NCBI GenBank assembly: GCA_965228905.1
Contig: CBDDII010000003.1
Span: forward strand, 1,240,001-1,304,000
DNA length: 64,000 bases
From: CALKXV01 sp965228905
Lineage (GTDB): Bacteria; Pseudomonadota; Alphaproteobacteria; Rhodobacterales; Rhodobacteraceae
Direction of reading: 5' to 3'
In this document: piece by piece, positions 26,370 through 34,883 of the stretch
Layout: each line of letters opens with the position of its first letter
Numbering within the stretch: position 1 is the first letter of the stretch
Notes under the pieces: model-generated
Told to the model about the DNA's origin: nothing
The model's database searches: none
Seen by the model: only the letters and a program-made list of their open reading frames with translations
Translations under genes and position numbers: made by a program

Positions 26370-26780
26370 TTACCCTTTGTCGATGCTGATCGTCTGCACA
26401 ATGCTTTCCGGAACCGACCGTGAAAGGTCGATGTGCAAAAGACCGTTTGCCAGCGCTGCCCCTGATACCTCAACGCCGTCAGCCAGCAAAAAGGTCCGTT
26501 GAAATTGCCGCGAAGCGATCCCGCGATGCAGAAAAATGCGGTCTTCGTCTTCCCCGGCCTGCTTGCCGCGCACGACCAATTGCCGGTCCTCGACCGTGAT
26601 CGAAAGGTCTTCGTCGGCAAATCCGGCCACCGCAAGCGTGATGCGGAAGGAATTTTCGCTGACATGTTCGATGTTGTAGGGCGGATAACCGTTTTCCGTC
26701 TTGGCCGTGCGTTCCACCAGCCGCTCAAGCTGGTCAAAGCCCAGAAGGAAGGGGTGCGTCCCCAGAGTTAGCTTCGTCAT
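26370..26780 (-). CDS. Small heat-shock protein, Hsp20/IbpA family
   Basis: This 136-residue alpha-crystallin-type chaperone holds unfolding proteins for later refolding. NGYPPYNIEHVSENSFRITLAVAGF marks the start of the crystallin domain (about 30-55), and QFQRTFLLADGVEV and ALANGLLHIDL carry the conserved strands. The ATG follows GAGGACGACAAA. An exact heat-shock-type promoter lies 65 bases upstream. It forms a two-gene unit with the DUF1150 gene. Confidence 0.95.
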   Translation of the reverse strand: MTKLTLGTHPFLLGFDQLERLVERTAKTENGYPPYNIEHVSENSFRITLAVAGFADEDLSITVEDRQLVVRGKQAGEDEDRIFLHRGIASRQFQRTFLLADGVEVSGAALANGLLHIDLSRSVPESIVQTISIDKG

Positions 26781-26844
26781 TTTGTCGTCCTCGATTCAAG
26801 CGACGATGGTCGTTTCGGCCCCGTTTCGGCGACCAATGTCAAAA

Positions 26845-26873
26845 ATATGGGGGTCGAGGGCGGGTTGCGCAAG
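26845..26873 (-). promoter_or_regulatory. Predicted RpoH (sigma-32) promoter of hsp20
   Basis: On the minus strand CTTGCGC is followed after 14 bases by CCCCATAT, which matches the classical heat-shock pattern CTTGnnn and CCCCATnT in content and spacing. It sits upstream of the hsp20-DUF1150 unit. Confidence 0.7.
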
Positions 26874-26942
26874 GATTAAACCCCTTTGCGGCAACAGAGC
26901 TTAGGAGTAATTTAGGGGAAATCGAGCAAGCTCAGGGCCAGA

Positions 26943-27164
26943 ATGACGCATAAATCCACAGAACAGATGAAGACCGAGGATGTCTTGCGTTACGAGCTTC
27001 AGACCTTTCGCCAGGAACACCGCGATCTTGACGAAGCGATCCGCGCGTTAGAGGAAACCGGCGGCGATGTTCTGACCATCAAACGTCTGAAAAAGCAGAA
27101 ACTTGCCCTGAAGGACAAGATTTTCGCGATCGAGGACCGGATTACCCCGGACATTATCGCCTGA
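26943..27164 (+). CDS. DUF465 (YdcH-like) small protein
   Basis: The 73-residue helical protein belongs to DUF465. The pattern is FRQEHRDLDEAIRALE, then a short turn, then IKRLKKQKLALKDKIFAIE, forming a two-helix hairpin or coiled coil. Function is not established. The ATG at 26943 is used; an internal ATG eight codons later is possible. It is divergent from hsp20 and followed after 57 bases by purE, but no operon link is evident. Confidence 0.85.
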   Translation: MTHKSTEQMKTEDVLRYELQTFRQEHRDLDEAIRALEETGGDVLTIKRLKKQKLALKDKIFAIEDRITPDIIA

Positions 27165-27221
27165 GTGATTGCGACCCGTGCGCCCCGGCGCTAGGGTCGC
27201 GGCGTTCTTCGGGGAAGGGTC

Positions 27222-27707
27222 ATGACCATAGACGTCGGTATCATCATGGGCAGCCAGTCGGACTGGCCCACGCTCAAACCAGCCGCAGAGGTGCTTGAGG
27301 AATTGGGCGTGTCTTTCGAGACGAAAATTGTCTCGGCACACCGCACCCCGGACAGGTTGTGGGACTATGGCAAAACTGCCGTGGACCGGGGCCTGAAGGT
27401 GATTATCGCCGGTGCAGGCGGGGCGGCGCATCTGCCAGGGATGATGGCGTCGAAAACGCGCCTTCCCGTCATCGGCGTGCCGGTCGAAACCCGTGCCTTG
27501 AAGGGCGTCGACAGCCTTTATTCGATCCTTCAGATGCCGCGCGGCTATCCGGTGGCGACCATGGCCATCGGGGCAGGGGGCGCCAAGAATGCGGGCCTCA
27601 TGGCTGCCGGTATCCTTGCTCTGAACGATGCGGCCCTTGCTGATCGGCTGGACGAATGGCGTGCGGCGCTGTCCGCGTCCATCCCCGAGGAGCCGGTCGA
27701 TGAGTAA
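27222..27707 (+). CDS. purE: N5-carboxyaminoimidazole ribonucleotide mutase
   Basis: PurE moves the carboxyl group of N5-CAIR to C4 of the imidazole in purine synthesis. The 161-residue protein has GIIMGSQSDWPT at the N-terminus, VSAHRTPDRLWDY with the conserved histidine, and AGAGGAAHLPGMMA. GVDSLYSILQMPRGYPVATMAIG follows. This is the class I, octameric bacterial form that needs PurK. Its stop codon overlaps the purK start (ATGAGTAA). Confidence 0.97.
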   Translation: MTIDVGIIMGSQSDWPTLKPAAEVLEELGVSFETKIVSAHRTPDRLWDYGKTAVDRGLKVIIAGAGGAAHLPGMMASKTRLPVIGVPVETRALKGVDSLYSILQMPRGYPVATMAIGAGGAKNAGLMAAGILALNDAALADRLDEWRAALSASIPEEPVDE

Positions 27708-28797
27708 GCCGCTCGAACCCGGCCAGACCATCGGCATCCTTGGTGGGGGTCAACTGGGCCGGATGCTGGCGATGGCGGCCGCGCGGCTGGGGTTCCGCGT
27801 GCATATCTATGAACCGGGCGCGAACCCGCCCGCCGGAGAGGTCGCCGCCGTCACCACCACCGCACCTTACGACGATCACGAGGCCCTCACCGCCTTCGCC
27901 GCCAGCGTCGATGTGGTGACCTATGAATTCGAAAACGTCCCTGCTGACGCCCTTGATCTGATCGAGGCCGCCGTTCCGATCCGCCCGAACCGCCGGGCTT
28001 TGGCGGTCAGCCAGGACCGGATCGACGAAAAGGATTTCCTGAACGAGATCGGCCTTGCCACGGCCGCTTATGCGCCCGTCGATCCCACGGCTGCCGATGC
28101 CCCCGGCCAACTGGCCCAGGCGATGGCCGCAACCGGGGTTCCCGCGATCCTGAAAACCCGGCGGCTTGGATACGACGGCAAGGGCCAGGCCCGGATCATG
28201 GACATGCACGGCGGCCCGGCTGCCTTGGAAGAAATCGGCGAAGCGCCCGCGGTTCTGGAAGGTTTCGTCGACTTCACCCGCGAAATCAGCGTCATTGCCG
28301 CCCGTGGCACCGACGACCGCATCGCCTGTTTTGAACCGGGCGAGAATGTTCACGAAGGCGGCATCCTTCACACCACCACCGTGCCCGCCGCCATCGACCG
28401 CGACACCCGCGACCGCGCCTTCGGCATCGCTGGCACGATCCTTGCCGCCCTTGATTATGTGGGCGTTCTGGGGGTCGAACTGTTCGATACGCCGGACGGG
28501 CTGATCGTGAACGAGATCGCGCCGCGCGTCCACAACTCGGGCCACTGGACCGAGGCGGGCGCAGTGATCGACCAATTCGAACAGCACATCCGCGCCGTGG
28601 CAGGTTGGCCGCTTGTCGACCCGGTGCGGCATTCCGACGTGGTGATGACCAACCTTATCGGCGACGATCTGGACGAGGTGCCAGAGATCCGAGCCGAGAT
28701 GGGCGCGCGCCTGCATCTCTACGGTAAGGCCGAGGCGCGACCGGGCCGCAAGATGGGCCATGTCACCCGCGTCACCGGCCCCGCAACGGATCGCTGA
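27700..28797 (+). CDS. purK: 5-(carboxyamino)imidazole ribonucleotide synthase
   Basis: PurK makes N5-CAIR from AIR, ATP and bicarbonate. The 365-residue ATP-grasp enzyme shows IGILGGGQLGRMLAMAAARLG at its N-terminus, TRRLGYDGKGQA in the ATP-binding part, and VNEIAPRVHNSGHWT with metal ligands. It is translationally coupled to purE by an 8-base overlap. The following Nudix gene overlaps its stop by one base (TGATG). Confidence 0.97.
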   Translation: MSKPLEPGQTIGILGGGQLGRMLAMAAARLGFRVHIYEPGANPPAGEVAAVTTTAPYDDHEALTAFAASVDVVTYEFENVPADALDLIEAAVPIRPNRRALAVSQDRIDEKDFLNEIGLATAAYAPVDPTAADAPGQLAQAMAATGVPAILKTRRLGYDGKGQARIMDMHGGPAALEEIGEAPAVLEGFVDFTREISVIAARGTDDRIACFEPGENVHEGGILHTTTVPAAIDRDTRDRAFGIAGTILAALDYVGVLGVELFDTPDGLIVNEIAPRVHNSGHWTEAGAVIDQFEQHIRAVAGWPLVDPVRHSDVVMTNLIGDDLDEVPEIRAEMGARLHLYGKAEARPGRKMGHVTRVTGPATDR

Positions 28798-29243
28798 TGG
28801 CCGGGGTGCGTCTGTCGGTCAGGGGATTGATCCTGCGCGACGACCGCCTGCTTCTGGTGAACGCCTGGCCCGGCAACGAAAGCGATCTGATCTGCGCACC
28901 CGGCGGCGGTGTGGAACGCGATCAGTCGCTGCCGGACAACCTCAAGCGCGAGATACACGAGGAAACCGGGCTGATCGTCGAGGTCGGTGCGGTGGCCATG
29001 GTGAACGAATTTCACGACCCGCCGCGCGGCTTTCACCAGGTTGATGTCTATTTCCGTTGTCAGATCCTCGCAGGCGATCCCGACGGCGACTGGACCGATC
29101 CCGAAGGCGTGGTCAATCGGCGGCTCTGGCTGACGCGGGCCGAGTTGGAGCAGCACCATTTCAAGCCCGACAGCCTGCCTGACGTGGCCTGGGGCGATGA
29201 CACGCGCGCCTTCTACGATCCCCTGGAACTCAGCGTGAAGTAG
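28797..29243 (+). CDS. Nudix hydrolase, altered Nudix box
   Basis: This 148-residue Nudix-fold protein shows GGGVERDQSLPDNLKREIHE and ETGL (37-59). The consensus is GX5EX7REUXEEXGU. The REIHEETGL half is intact, but the first glutamate is glutamine (Gln43), so metal binding may be changed. Nudix enzymes hydrolyse nucleoside diphosphates linked to another group; the substrate is unknown. The ATG overlaps the purK TGA by one base, so it belongs to the purEK unit and might remove a damaged nucleotide. PdxJ follows after 39 bases. Confidence 0.87.
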   Translation: MAGVRLSVRGLILRDDRLLLVNAWPGNESDLICAPGGGVERDQSLPDNLKREIHEETGLIVEVGAVAMVNEFHDPPRGFHQVDVYFRCQILAGDPDGDWTDPEGVVNRRLWLTRAELEQHHFKPDSLPDVAWGDDTRAFYDPLELSVK

Positions 29244-29282
29244 CCCATGGACAGTCCCGGCGGCTCTTTCTAACGTGCCGCC

Positions 29283-30023
29283 ATGGAACACCTGAGACTC
29301 GGCGTCAACATCGACCACGTGGCCACCGTGCGCAATGCACGCGGCGGCGATTACCCCGATCCGATCCGCGCGGCCAAGCTGGCCGAAGAGGCGGGGGCGG
29401 ACGGCATCACCGCGCATCTGCGCGAAGACCGCCGCCACATCACCGACGCCGACATCGAGGGGCTGAGTGCCGCCCTGTCCGTGCCGTTGAACTTTGAAAT
29501 GGCGGCGACGGACGAGATGCAGAAAATCGCCCTGCGCCATCGCCCGCACGCGGTCTGCATCGTGCCGGAAAAGCGCGAGGAACGGACCACCGAAGGCGGG
29601 CTTGAGGTGGCGCAGGATGAAAACCGTCTGGCCCATTTCATCGCTCCGCTGCGCGATGCCGGGTGCCGCGTTTCGATCTTCATCGCCGCCGACAAGCGCC
29701 AGATCGAAGCGGCCAATCGCATCGGCGCACAGGTGATCGAATTGCACACGGGCGCCTATTGCGACGCCCATGCCGAGGGCCGGTTCGATGAACGCGACGC
29801 GGAACTGGAACGGCTGCGCCAGATGTCGGCCTTTGCCCATGGGCTGGGGCTGGAAGTCCACGCAGGCCACGGGCTGACCTATGACACAGTGACCCCGGTC
29901 GCGGCCTTTCCCGAGGTGCGCGAGTTGAACATCGGCCATTTCCTTGTGGGGGAGGCGATCTTTCGCGGCCTGACGCCTGCGATCAGCGAGATGCGCCGCC
30001 TGATGGACGCCGCCCGAAGCTGA
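29283..30023 (+). CDS. pdxJ: Pyridoxine 5'-phosphate synthase
   Basis: PdxJ condenses 1-deoxyxylulose 5-phosphate with 3-amino-2-oxopropyl phosphate to form pyridoxine 5'-phosphate. The 246-residue TIM-barrel protein has RLGVNIDHVATVRNARGG at the start. ITAHLREDRRHI, CIVPEKREERTTEGGL, HAGHGLTYD and LNIGHFLVGEAIFRGL follow, all diagnostic. It has its own start 39 bases after the Nudix gene and faces the convergent sugar operon. Confidence 0.97.
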   Translation: MEHLRLGVNIDHVATVRNARGGDYPDPIRAAKLAEEAGADGITAHLREDRRHITDADIEGLSAALSVPLNFEMAATDEMQKIALRHRPHAVCIVPEKREERTTEGGLEVAQDENRLAHFIAPLRDAGCRVSIFIAADKRQIEAANRIGAQVIELHTGAYCDAHAEGRFDERDAELERLRQMSAFAHGLGLEVHAGHGLTYDTVTPVAAFPEVRELNIGHFLVGEAIFRGLTPAISEMRRLMDAARS

Positions 30024-30035
30024 GGCGAAGGCGGT

Positions 30036-30953
30036 TCAAAGTCCCCACTTCAGGGCGATCAGGTCGGCGTCTTTCGCCAGTTGCAACAGGCGCGAACGGG
30101 TGCGATCCGTCATCGGTTTCAAGGGATGGCGCACGTGGTCCGACCCGATCACGCCGCCCGCCTTCATCACGGTCTTGCAGGCGCGCAAGCCGCATTGCCG
30201 GTTTTCGTGGTTGATGAGCGGCAGGCACTCGGTCCACTTCGCCAAAGCCGCGTCCTTGTCACCGGCCAGATAGCTGCGGATGATCTGCCCGATGTGTTCG
30301 CATTGCAGCCCGCTGGTCATCGTCCCGGTGCATCCCGCGTCAAGGTCGGCCAGAAGGGTCGCGGCCTCCTCGCCATCAAACGGGCCTTCGATGGCGTCGC
30401 CCCCCGCCTCGATCAGGGCCGCCAGCTTGTCGGCGGCAAAGGGCATTTCCATCTTGAAATAGCGCACCTGCTCAAGCTCTTTCGCCATCAGCGCCAGAAG
30501 GGGCACGCCCAACTGGCACCCCGAAAGCGGGGCATCCTGCACCATGATCGGAATGTTGATTGCATCGGACACGGCCTGGAAATGTTCGTAGATTCCGGCT
30601 TCGGCAGGCACCAGCCCGACCCCGTGATAGGGCGGCATCATCATCACCATCGAGGCGCCAAGCGCCTCGGCCGCCTTGGCGCGTTCGACGACGATCCCGG
30701 TGTAGAAATGGCTGACGGTCACGATCACCGGCACGCGGCCCGCGACATGTTCCAGCGAAATCCGCATCAGGGTCGCGCGTTCCTCGTCCGACAGCACGAA
30801 TTGTTCCGAGTAGTTCGCAAGGATGCAGATCGCATCGACGCCCTGGTCGATAATGCAGTCCAGCACCCGGCGCATCCCGTCTTCGTCGACGCGGCCATCT
30901 TCGTGAAACGGGGTCGGGGCGACGGGCAGAATGCCCGTAAGCGGTTGAAGCAT
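30036..30953 (-). CDS. araD: L-2-keto-3-deoxyarabonate dehydratase (DHDPS superfamily)
   Basis: This 305-residue class I aldolase-fold enzyme is predicted to dehydrate L-2-keto-3-deoxyarabonate to 2-oxoglutarate semialdehyde in the non-phosphorylative L-arabinose pathway. It carries CILANYSEQF, EHVAGRVPVIVT, MMMPPYHG, IPIMVQDAPLSG and PLINHENRQCG. I associate these with the Azospirillum-type enzyme rather than with DapA. The Schiff-base lysine is Lys167 in RYFKMEMP. It is the last gene of the operon, 10 bases after the dehydrogenase, with AGGAACTGAACC before its ATG. Confidence 0.88.
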   Translation of the reverse strand: MLQPLTGILPVAPTPFHEDGRVDEDGMRRVLDCIIDQGVDAICILANYSEQFVLSDEERATLMRISLEHVAGRVPVIVTVSHFYTGIVVERAKAAEALGASMVMMMPPYHGVGLVPAEAGIYEHFQAVSDAINIPIMVQDAPLSGCQLGVPLLALMAKELEQVRYFKMEMPFAADKLAALIEAGGDAIEGPFDGEEAATLLADLDAGCTGTMTSGLQCEHIGQIIRSYLAGDKDAALAKWTECLPLINHENRQCGLRACKTVMKAGGVIGSDHVRHPLKPMTDRTRSRLLQLAKDADLIALKWGL

Positions 30954-30963
30954 GGTTCAGTTC

Positions 30964-31896
30964 CTATTCATCATGGAAGGCCGCGACCGCCTTGCGACGA
31001 CCCAGCAAAAATGCATCTGCGACATGGCGCAGGGGCTCGAAATCGACATCCGATTGACCGTTCGCCACAAGCTCGGCCATGCGCGCATAAAGGCGGGGGT
31101 ATTCGCCCGACAGCGCATCGTCGTCTTCGCCCTTGGCAACACCGTCAACGATCATCCGCGCCCCGCCATCTTCCAGGCTGATCGTGCCTGCGTCGGTCTC
31201 GGCCTCGATCCGCCAGGTCTGCTCCCCATCCTGCCGCCAGTCGAACGCGGCACGGATCGGCACGCCGCCGGGGTAGGCGAAGTGAAGGGTGGCGGCAATC
31301 GGGCCCTGCCGGTTCTCAGGCACCTCCAGAAGTGCGTCTTTCAGGTGTAGCGCCCCGGGCAGGATCTTTGTCAGGATCGACAGCGCATTGATGCCGGGAT
31401 CGAAAACGCCAAGGCCGCCCGGTTCCCAGATCCAGTCTTGGCCCGGATGCCAGCGGCGCACGTCCTCTTTCCAGGTGACGGTGACGCTGCGCAGGGTCTT
31501 GTCGGCAAGCCAGGCCTTCGCCGCGCCCACCATCGCCGCCTCGCGGGCGTGCCATGTTGCGAAAAGCGACACGCGCTGTTCCACCGCCATTGCCGCCAGC
31601 TTTTCGCATTCCGAAAGGCTGGCACCGGGCGGCTTTTCCAGCATCACGTGACGACCGGCCGCGATGGCGCGGGCGGCATAGGTGAAACGCGGCACGGGCG
31701 GCAGGCAGAGCGAAACGACGCGGATGTCTTCGCGCTGTTCGAGGAAGGTATCGAAATCGTTGAAAGCCTCGATGCCTGCAACCGAGCCGTGCCTCGATAC
31801 GGTGGCGGCAAGGGTCCAGTCGGGTGATTGGGCGATGGCCGGGACATGCTGATCGGTCGCGATCTTGCCGATGCCCACAAGTGCGATGTCGATCAA
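30964..31896 (-). CDS. D-galactose / L-arabinose 1-dehydrogenase (Gfo/Idh family)
   Basis: This 310-residue NAD(P)-dependent oxidoreductase is predicted to oxidise the aldose at C1 to its lactone. It has IALVGIGKIATDQHVPAI as the Rossmann motif, HVMLEKPPGASL with the family lysine, ATWHAREAA, and the long WKEDVRRWHPGQDWIWEPGG and FDPGINALSI segments typical of galactose/arabinose dehydrogenases. The start is TTG at 31896, overlapping the dehydratase stop (TTGA), preceded by AAAGGACAG. No lactonase gene is present for the next step. Confidence 0.87.
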   Translation of the reverse strand: MIDIALVGIGKIATDQHVPAIAQSPDWTLAATVSRHGSVAGIEAFNDFDTFLEQREDIRVVSLCLPPVPRFTYAARAIAAGRHVMLEKPPGASLSECEKLAAMAVEQRVSLFATWHAREAAMVGAAKAWLADKTLRSVTVTWKEDVRRWHPGQDWIWEPGGLGVFDPGINALSILTKILPGALHLKDALLEVPENRQGPIAATLHFAYPGGVPIRAAFDWRQDGEQTWRIEAETDAGTISLEDGGARMIVDGVAKGEDDDALSGEYPRLYARMAELVANGQSDVDFEPLRHVADAFLLGRRKAVAAFHDE

Positions 31897-33635
31897 TGGC
31901 TGTCCTTTCCGACCGGCGCGCCGCGACAGCCTTTCAGGAAACTCAGATCCGCCCCGGTGTCCGCCCCTTCGACGTGCTGCTGATGCAGCCATGTGTACCC
32001 CGAAGCGGCAAGGTCGTGGCGCGGTTGCCAGTCGGCAAGGCGAGTGGCCAGTTCTTCGTCGGAAATATCCAGGTGCAGGCGGCGGGCGGGAATATCCACC
32101 TCGATCATGTCGCCGCTTTGCACCACCGCCAGCGGGCCACCAGCGGCGGCCTCGGGCGAGGTGTGCAGGATCACGGTGCCATAGGCCGTGCCCGACATGC
32201 GCGCATCCGAAATACGGATCATGTCGGTGATGCCCTTCTTCAGAACCTTCGGCGGCAATCCCATGTTGCCGACCTCGGCCATGCCCGGATAGCCCTTCGG
32301 TCCGCAATTCTTCAGCACGAGGATGCAGGTTTCGTCCACGTCCAGCGCATCGTCGCCGATCCGCGCCTTGTAGTCGTCGATGTCTTCGAACACCACGGCG
32401 CGGCCCCGATGCTGCATCAGGTGCTCGCTGGCGGCCGAGGGTTTAAGGACCGCGCCCTTGGGCGCAAGGTTGCCTTTCAGCACGGCCATGCCACCCTGTG
32501 ACGTCAGCGCCTTTTCGGCGGGACGGATCACGTCTTCGTTCCAGTTCTTCGCCTCTTTCACCTCGTCCCAGATCGGCCCGCCCGAGACGGTCAGTGCCTC
32601 CTTGTGCAGCATCTCCGCTTCGCCCAGGTGGCGCAGCACGACGGGCAGGCCACCGGCGTAGAAGAACTCTTCCATCAGGTAGTCGCCCGAGGGCTGAAGG
32701 TTGACGATGGTCGGCACGTCGCGCCCGCAGCGGTCCCAGTCGTCCAGCGTGAATTCAACCTCCATCCGGCCCGCGATGGCCAGAAGGTGCACGACCGCAT
32801 TGGTCGACCCGCCAATCGCACCATTGGTGCGTACAGCGTTTTCAAAGGCCTGTTTCGTCAGGATGTCGGAAGGCTTCAGGTCGTCCTTTACCATCTGCAC
32901 GATCCGCCGTCCCGAAAGCTGCGCCATGACCCGGCGGCGGCTGTCGACGGCGGGGATGGCGGCGTTGCCCGACAGGGCCATGCCAAGCGCCTCGGTCATC
33001 GAGGCCATCGACGACGCGGTGCCCATTGTGTTGCACGTCCCGGTCGAGCGGGTGACGGCGGCCTCGGCTTCAAGAAAGGTGTCCTGGTCCATCTCGCCAG
33101 CCTTCACCGCCTCGGAGAACCGCCAGAGGTGCGTACCGGCACCGACCCGTTCGCCCTGGAACCAGCCGTTCAGCATCGGCCCGCCTGTGACGACGATGGA
33201 CGGCAGATCGCAGGATGCCGCAGCCATCAGCAAGGACGGCGTGGTCTTGTCGCAGCCCACCATCAGGACACAGCCGTCCATGGGTTGGCCGCGGATCTGT
33301 TCTTCGATGCTCATTGCGGCAAGGTTGCGGAACATCATCGCCGTGGGGCGGAAGGTGTTTTCCGAGGCACTGAAAACCGGCACCTCGACCGGGAAACCAC
33401 CTGCCTCCCACACACCCGCCTTCACCTTCTCGGCCAACTCGCGCAGGTGGCCGTTGCAGGGGGTCAGCTCGGACCATGTGTTCAGGATGCCGATCACCGG
33501 GCGACCATCGAACAGGTCGTCGGGGTGGCCCTGGTTCTTCAGCCAGCCGCGATGATAGATGACGTCGCGCGATGTGCCGCCGTACCATTCCTGGCTTCTC
33601 AGCTTGCGCGGCCATTTTGCCGGTTTGAACGTCAT
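31893..33635 (-). CDS. araC: L-arabonate dehydratase (IlvD/Edd family)
   Basis: This 580-residue Fe-S dehydratase turns L-arabonate into L-2-keto-3-deoxyarabonate. Cluster cysteines are visible as TPCNGH (Cys60), GCDKTTP (Cys128) and STGTCNTMG (Cys201). IlvD and 6-phosphogluconate dehydratase are relatives; the sugar-acid call rests on gene neighbours and on the family start (KLRSQEWYGGTSRD). It begins one base after the gguB stop. Note that this araC is the Azospirillum pathway name and not the E. coli regulator. A related acid such as D-galactonate or D-fuconate could also be used. Confidence 0.86.
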   Translation of the reverse strand: MTFKPAKWPRKLRSQEWYGGTSRDVIYHRGWLKNQGHPDDLFDGRPVIGILNTWSELTPCNGHLRELAEKVKAGVWEAGGFPVEVPVFSASENTFRPTAMMFRNLAAMSIEEQIRGQPMDGCVLMVGCDKTTPSLLMAAASCDLPSIVVTGGPMLNGWFQGERVGAGTHLWRFSEAVKAGEMDQDTFLEAEAAVTRSTGTCNTMGTASSMASMTEALGMALSGNAAIPAVDSRRRVMAQLSGRRIVQMVKDDLKPSDILTKQAFENAVRTNGAIGGSTNAVVHLLAIAGRMEVEFTLDDWDRCGRDVPTIVNLQPSGDYLMEEFFYAGGLPVVLRHLGEAEMLHKEALTVSGGPIWDEVKEAKNWNEDVIRPAEKALTSQGGMAVLKGNLAPKGAVLKPSAASEHLMQHRGRAVVFEDIDDYKARIGDDALDVDETCILVLKNCGPKGYPGMAEVGNMGLPPKVLKKGITDMIRISDARMSGTAYGTVILHTSPEAAAGGPLAVVQSGDMIEVDIPARRLHLDISDEELATRLADWQPRHDLAASGYTWLHQQHVEGADTGADLSFLKGCRGAPVGKDSH

Positions 33636-33636
33636 C

Positions 33637-34872
33637 TCACGCCTGCTTTGACTTGTTGTAGACGTCGAAGATCACGGCGGCGAGCAGGACAAGCCCCTTG
33701 ATCATCTGCTGATAGTCGATGCCGATGCCAAGGATCGACATGCCGTTGTTCAGAACCCCCATCAGGAAGGCACCCACGACGGCCCCGACGATCTTGCCCA
33801 CACCGCCTGACATGGACGCCCCGCCGATAAAGACGGCGGCAATCACGTCAAGTTCCAGCGCAAAGCCCGCCTTGGGGGTGGCCGAGTTCAGACGTGCCGC
33901 AAAGACCATGCCCGCGATGGCCGCCAGCACACCCATGTTGACGAAGGCCAGGAAGGTCAGCCGCTCGGTCTTTACGCCCGAGAGCTTCGCCGCCTTTTCG
34001 TTCCCGCCAAGCGCATAGATGCGCCGCCCGGTCACGGTGCGTTCGGTGAAAAAGGCATAAAGCAGCGTCAGAACACCCATGGTGATCAGGACGTTCGGAA
34101 GGCCGCGAAAGGTCGACAGCTTGAACAGGATGAAGACAAGTGCAAAGGCGATGATGCCGATCCGCACCCAGAAGAACGCAGGCGGTTCGCTGTCCATGCC
34201 ATAGGCGCGGTTCTGGGCGCGTTTCTTCAGCTCCAGCCAGAAGATCAGGCAGGCGGCAATCACCCCGGTCAGAAGGGCCAGCATGTTGACGCGCCGCTCG
34301 CCCAGAAGATCGGCGAAGGCCGCGCCGAAACCTTCGGGGAAAATATCCGGCACGAAACCGTTGGCGATCATCTGGAATTCGCGCGGGAAGGGGCCAAGCG
34401 ACTGGCCTTCCAACAGCCAGAGCGACGCCCCGCGAAACACCAGCATCCCCGCAAGCGTGACGATGAACGACGGGATCTTCCAATAGGCGATCCAATACCC
34501 TTGGGCCGCCCCGATCAGCCCGCCCGCGATGATGCAGACCAGCATGGTCACGCCGGTCGATTGATCGAATTCGACGATCATCACCGCCGCCAGCGCGCCA
34601 ACAAACCCCATGACCGAGCCGACCGACAGGTCGATATGCCCCGCGACGATGACGATCAGCATCCCAAGCGCCATGATGACGATGTAGGAGTTCTGTAGCA
34701 GCAGGTTGGTTACGTTGACCGGCTTCAGCAAAGTGCCGTTCGTGACGATCTGGAAAAACGCCATGATCGCGATCAGGGCGAACAACAGCCCGTATTCGCG
34801 CATGTGGCGGGCCAGGTAGGCGCCGATGCTCTGGGTTTCGGCGGGTTTGCCGACGTCTTCTGCGATCTCCAT
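33637..34872 (-). CDS. gguB: Sugar ABC transporter permease GguB
   Basis: This 411-residue permease of the xylose/galactose type has about ten to twelve membrane segments. Features are YIVIMALGMLIVIVAGHIDLSVGS, IPSFIVTLAGMLVFRGA, RRIYALGGNEKAAKLSGV (ATPase contact) and GGASMSGGVGKIVGAVVGAFLMG. ATG 34872 follows GGGAGG. It pairs with GguA and ChvE to import L-arabinose, D-galactose or related sugars. It is transcribed with them and with the catabolic genes downstream. Confidence 0.93.
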   Translation of the reverse strand: MEIAEDVGKPAETQSIGAYLARHMREYGLLFALIAIMAFFQIVTNGTLLKPVNVTNLLLQNSYIVIMALGMLIVIVAGHIDLSVGSVMGFVGALAAVMIVEFDQSTGVTMLVCIIAGGLIGAAQGYWIAYWKIPSFIVTLAGMLVFRGASLWLLEGQSLGPFPREFQMIANGFVPDIFPEGFGAAFADLLGERRVNMLALLTGVIAACLIFWLELKKRAQNRAYGMDSEPPAFFWVRIGIIAFALVFILFKLSTFRGLPNVLITMGVLTLLYAFFTERTVTGRRIYALGGNEKAAKLSGVKTERLTFLAFVNMGVLAAIAGMVFAARLNSATPKAGFALELDVIAAVFIGGASMSGGVGKIVGAVVGAFLMGVLNNGMSILGIGIDYQQMIKGLVLLAAVIFDVYNKSKQA

Positions 34873-34883
34873 CGCGTCCTCCC

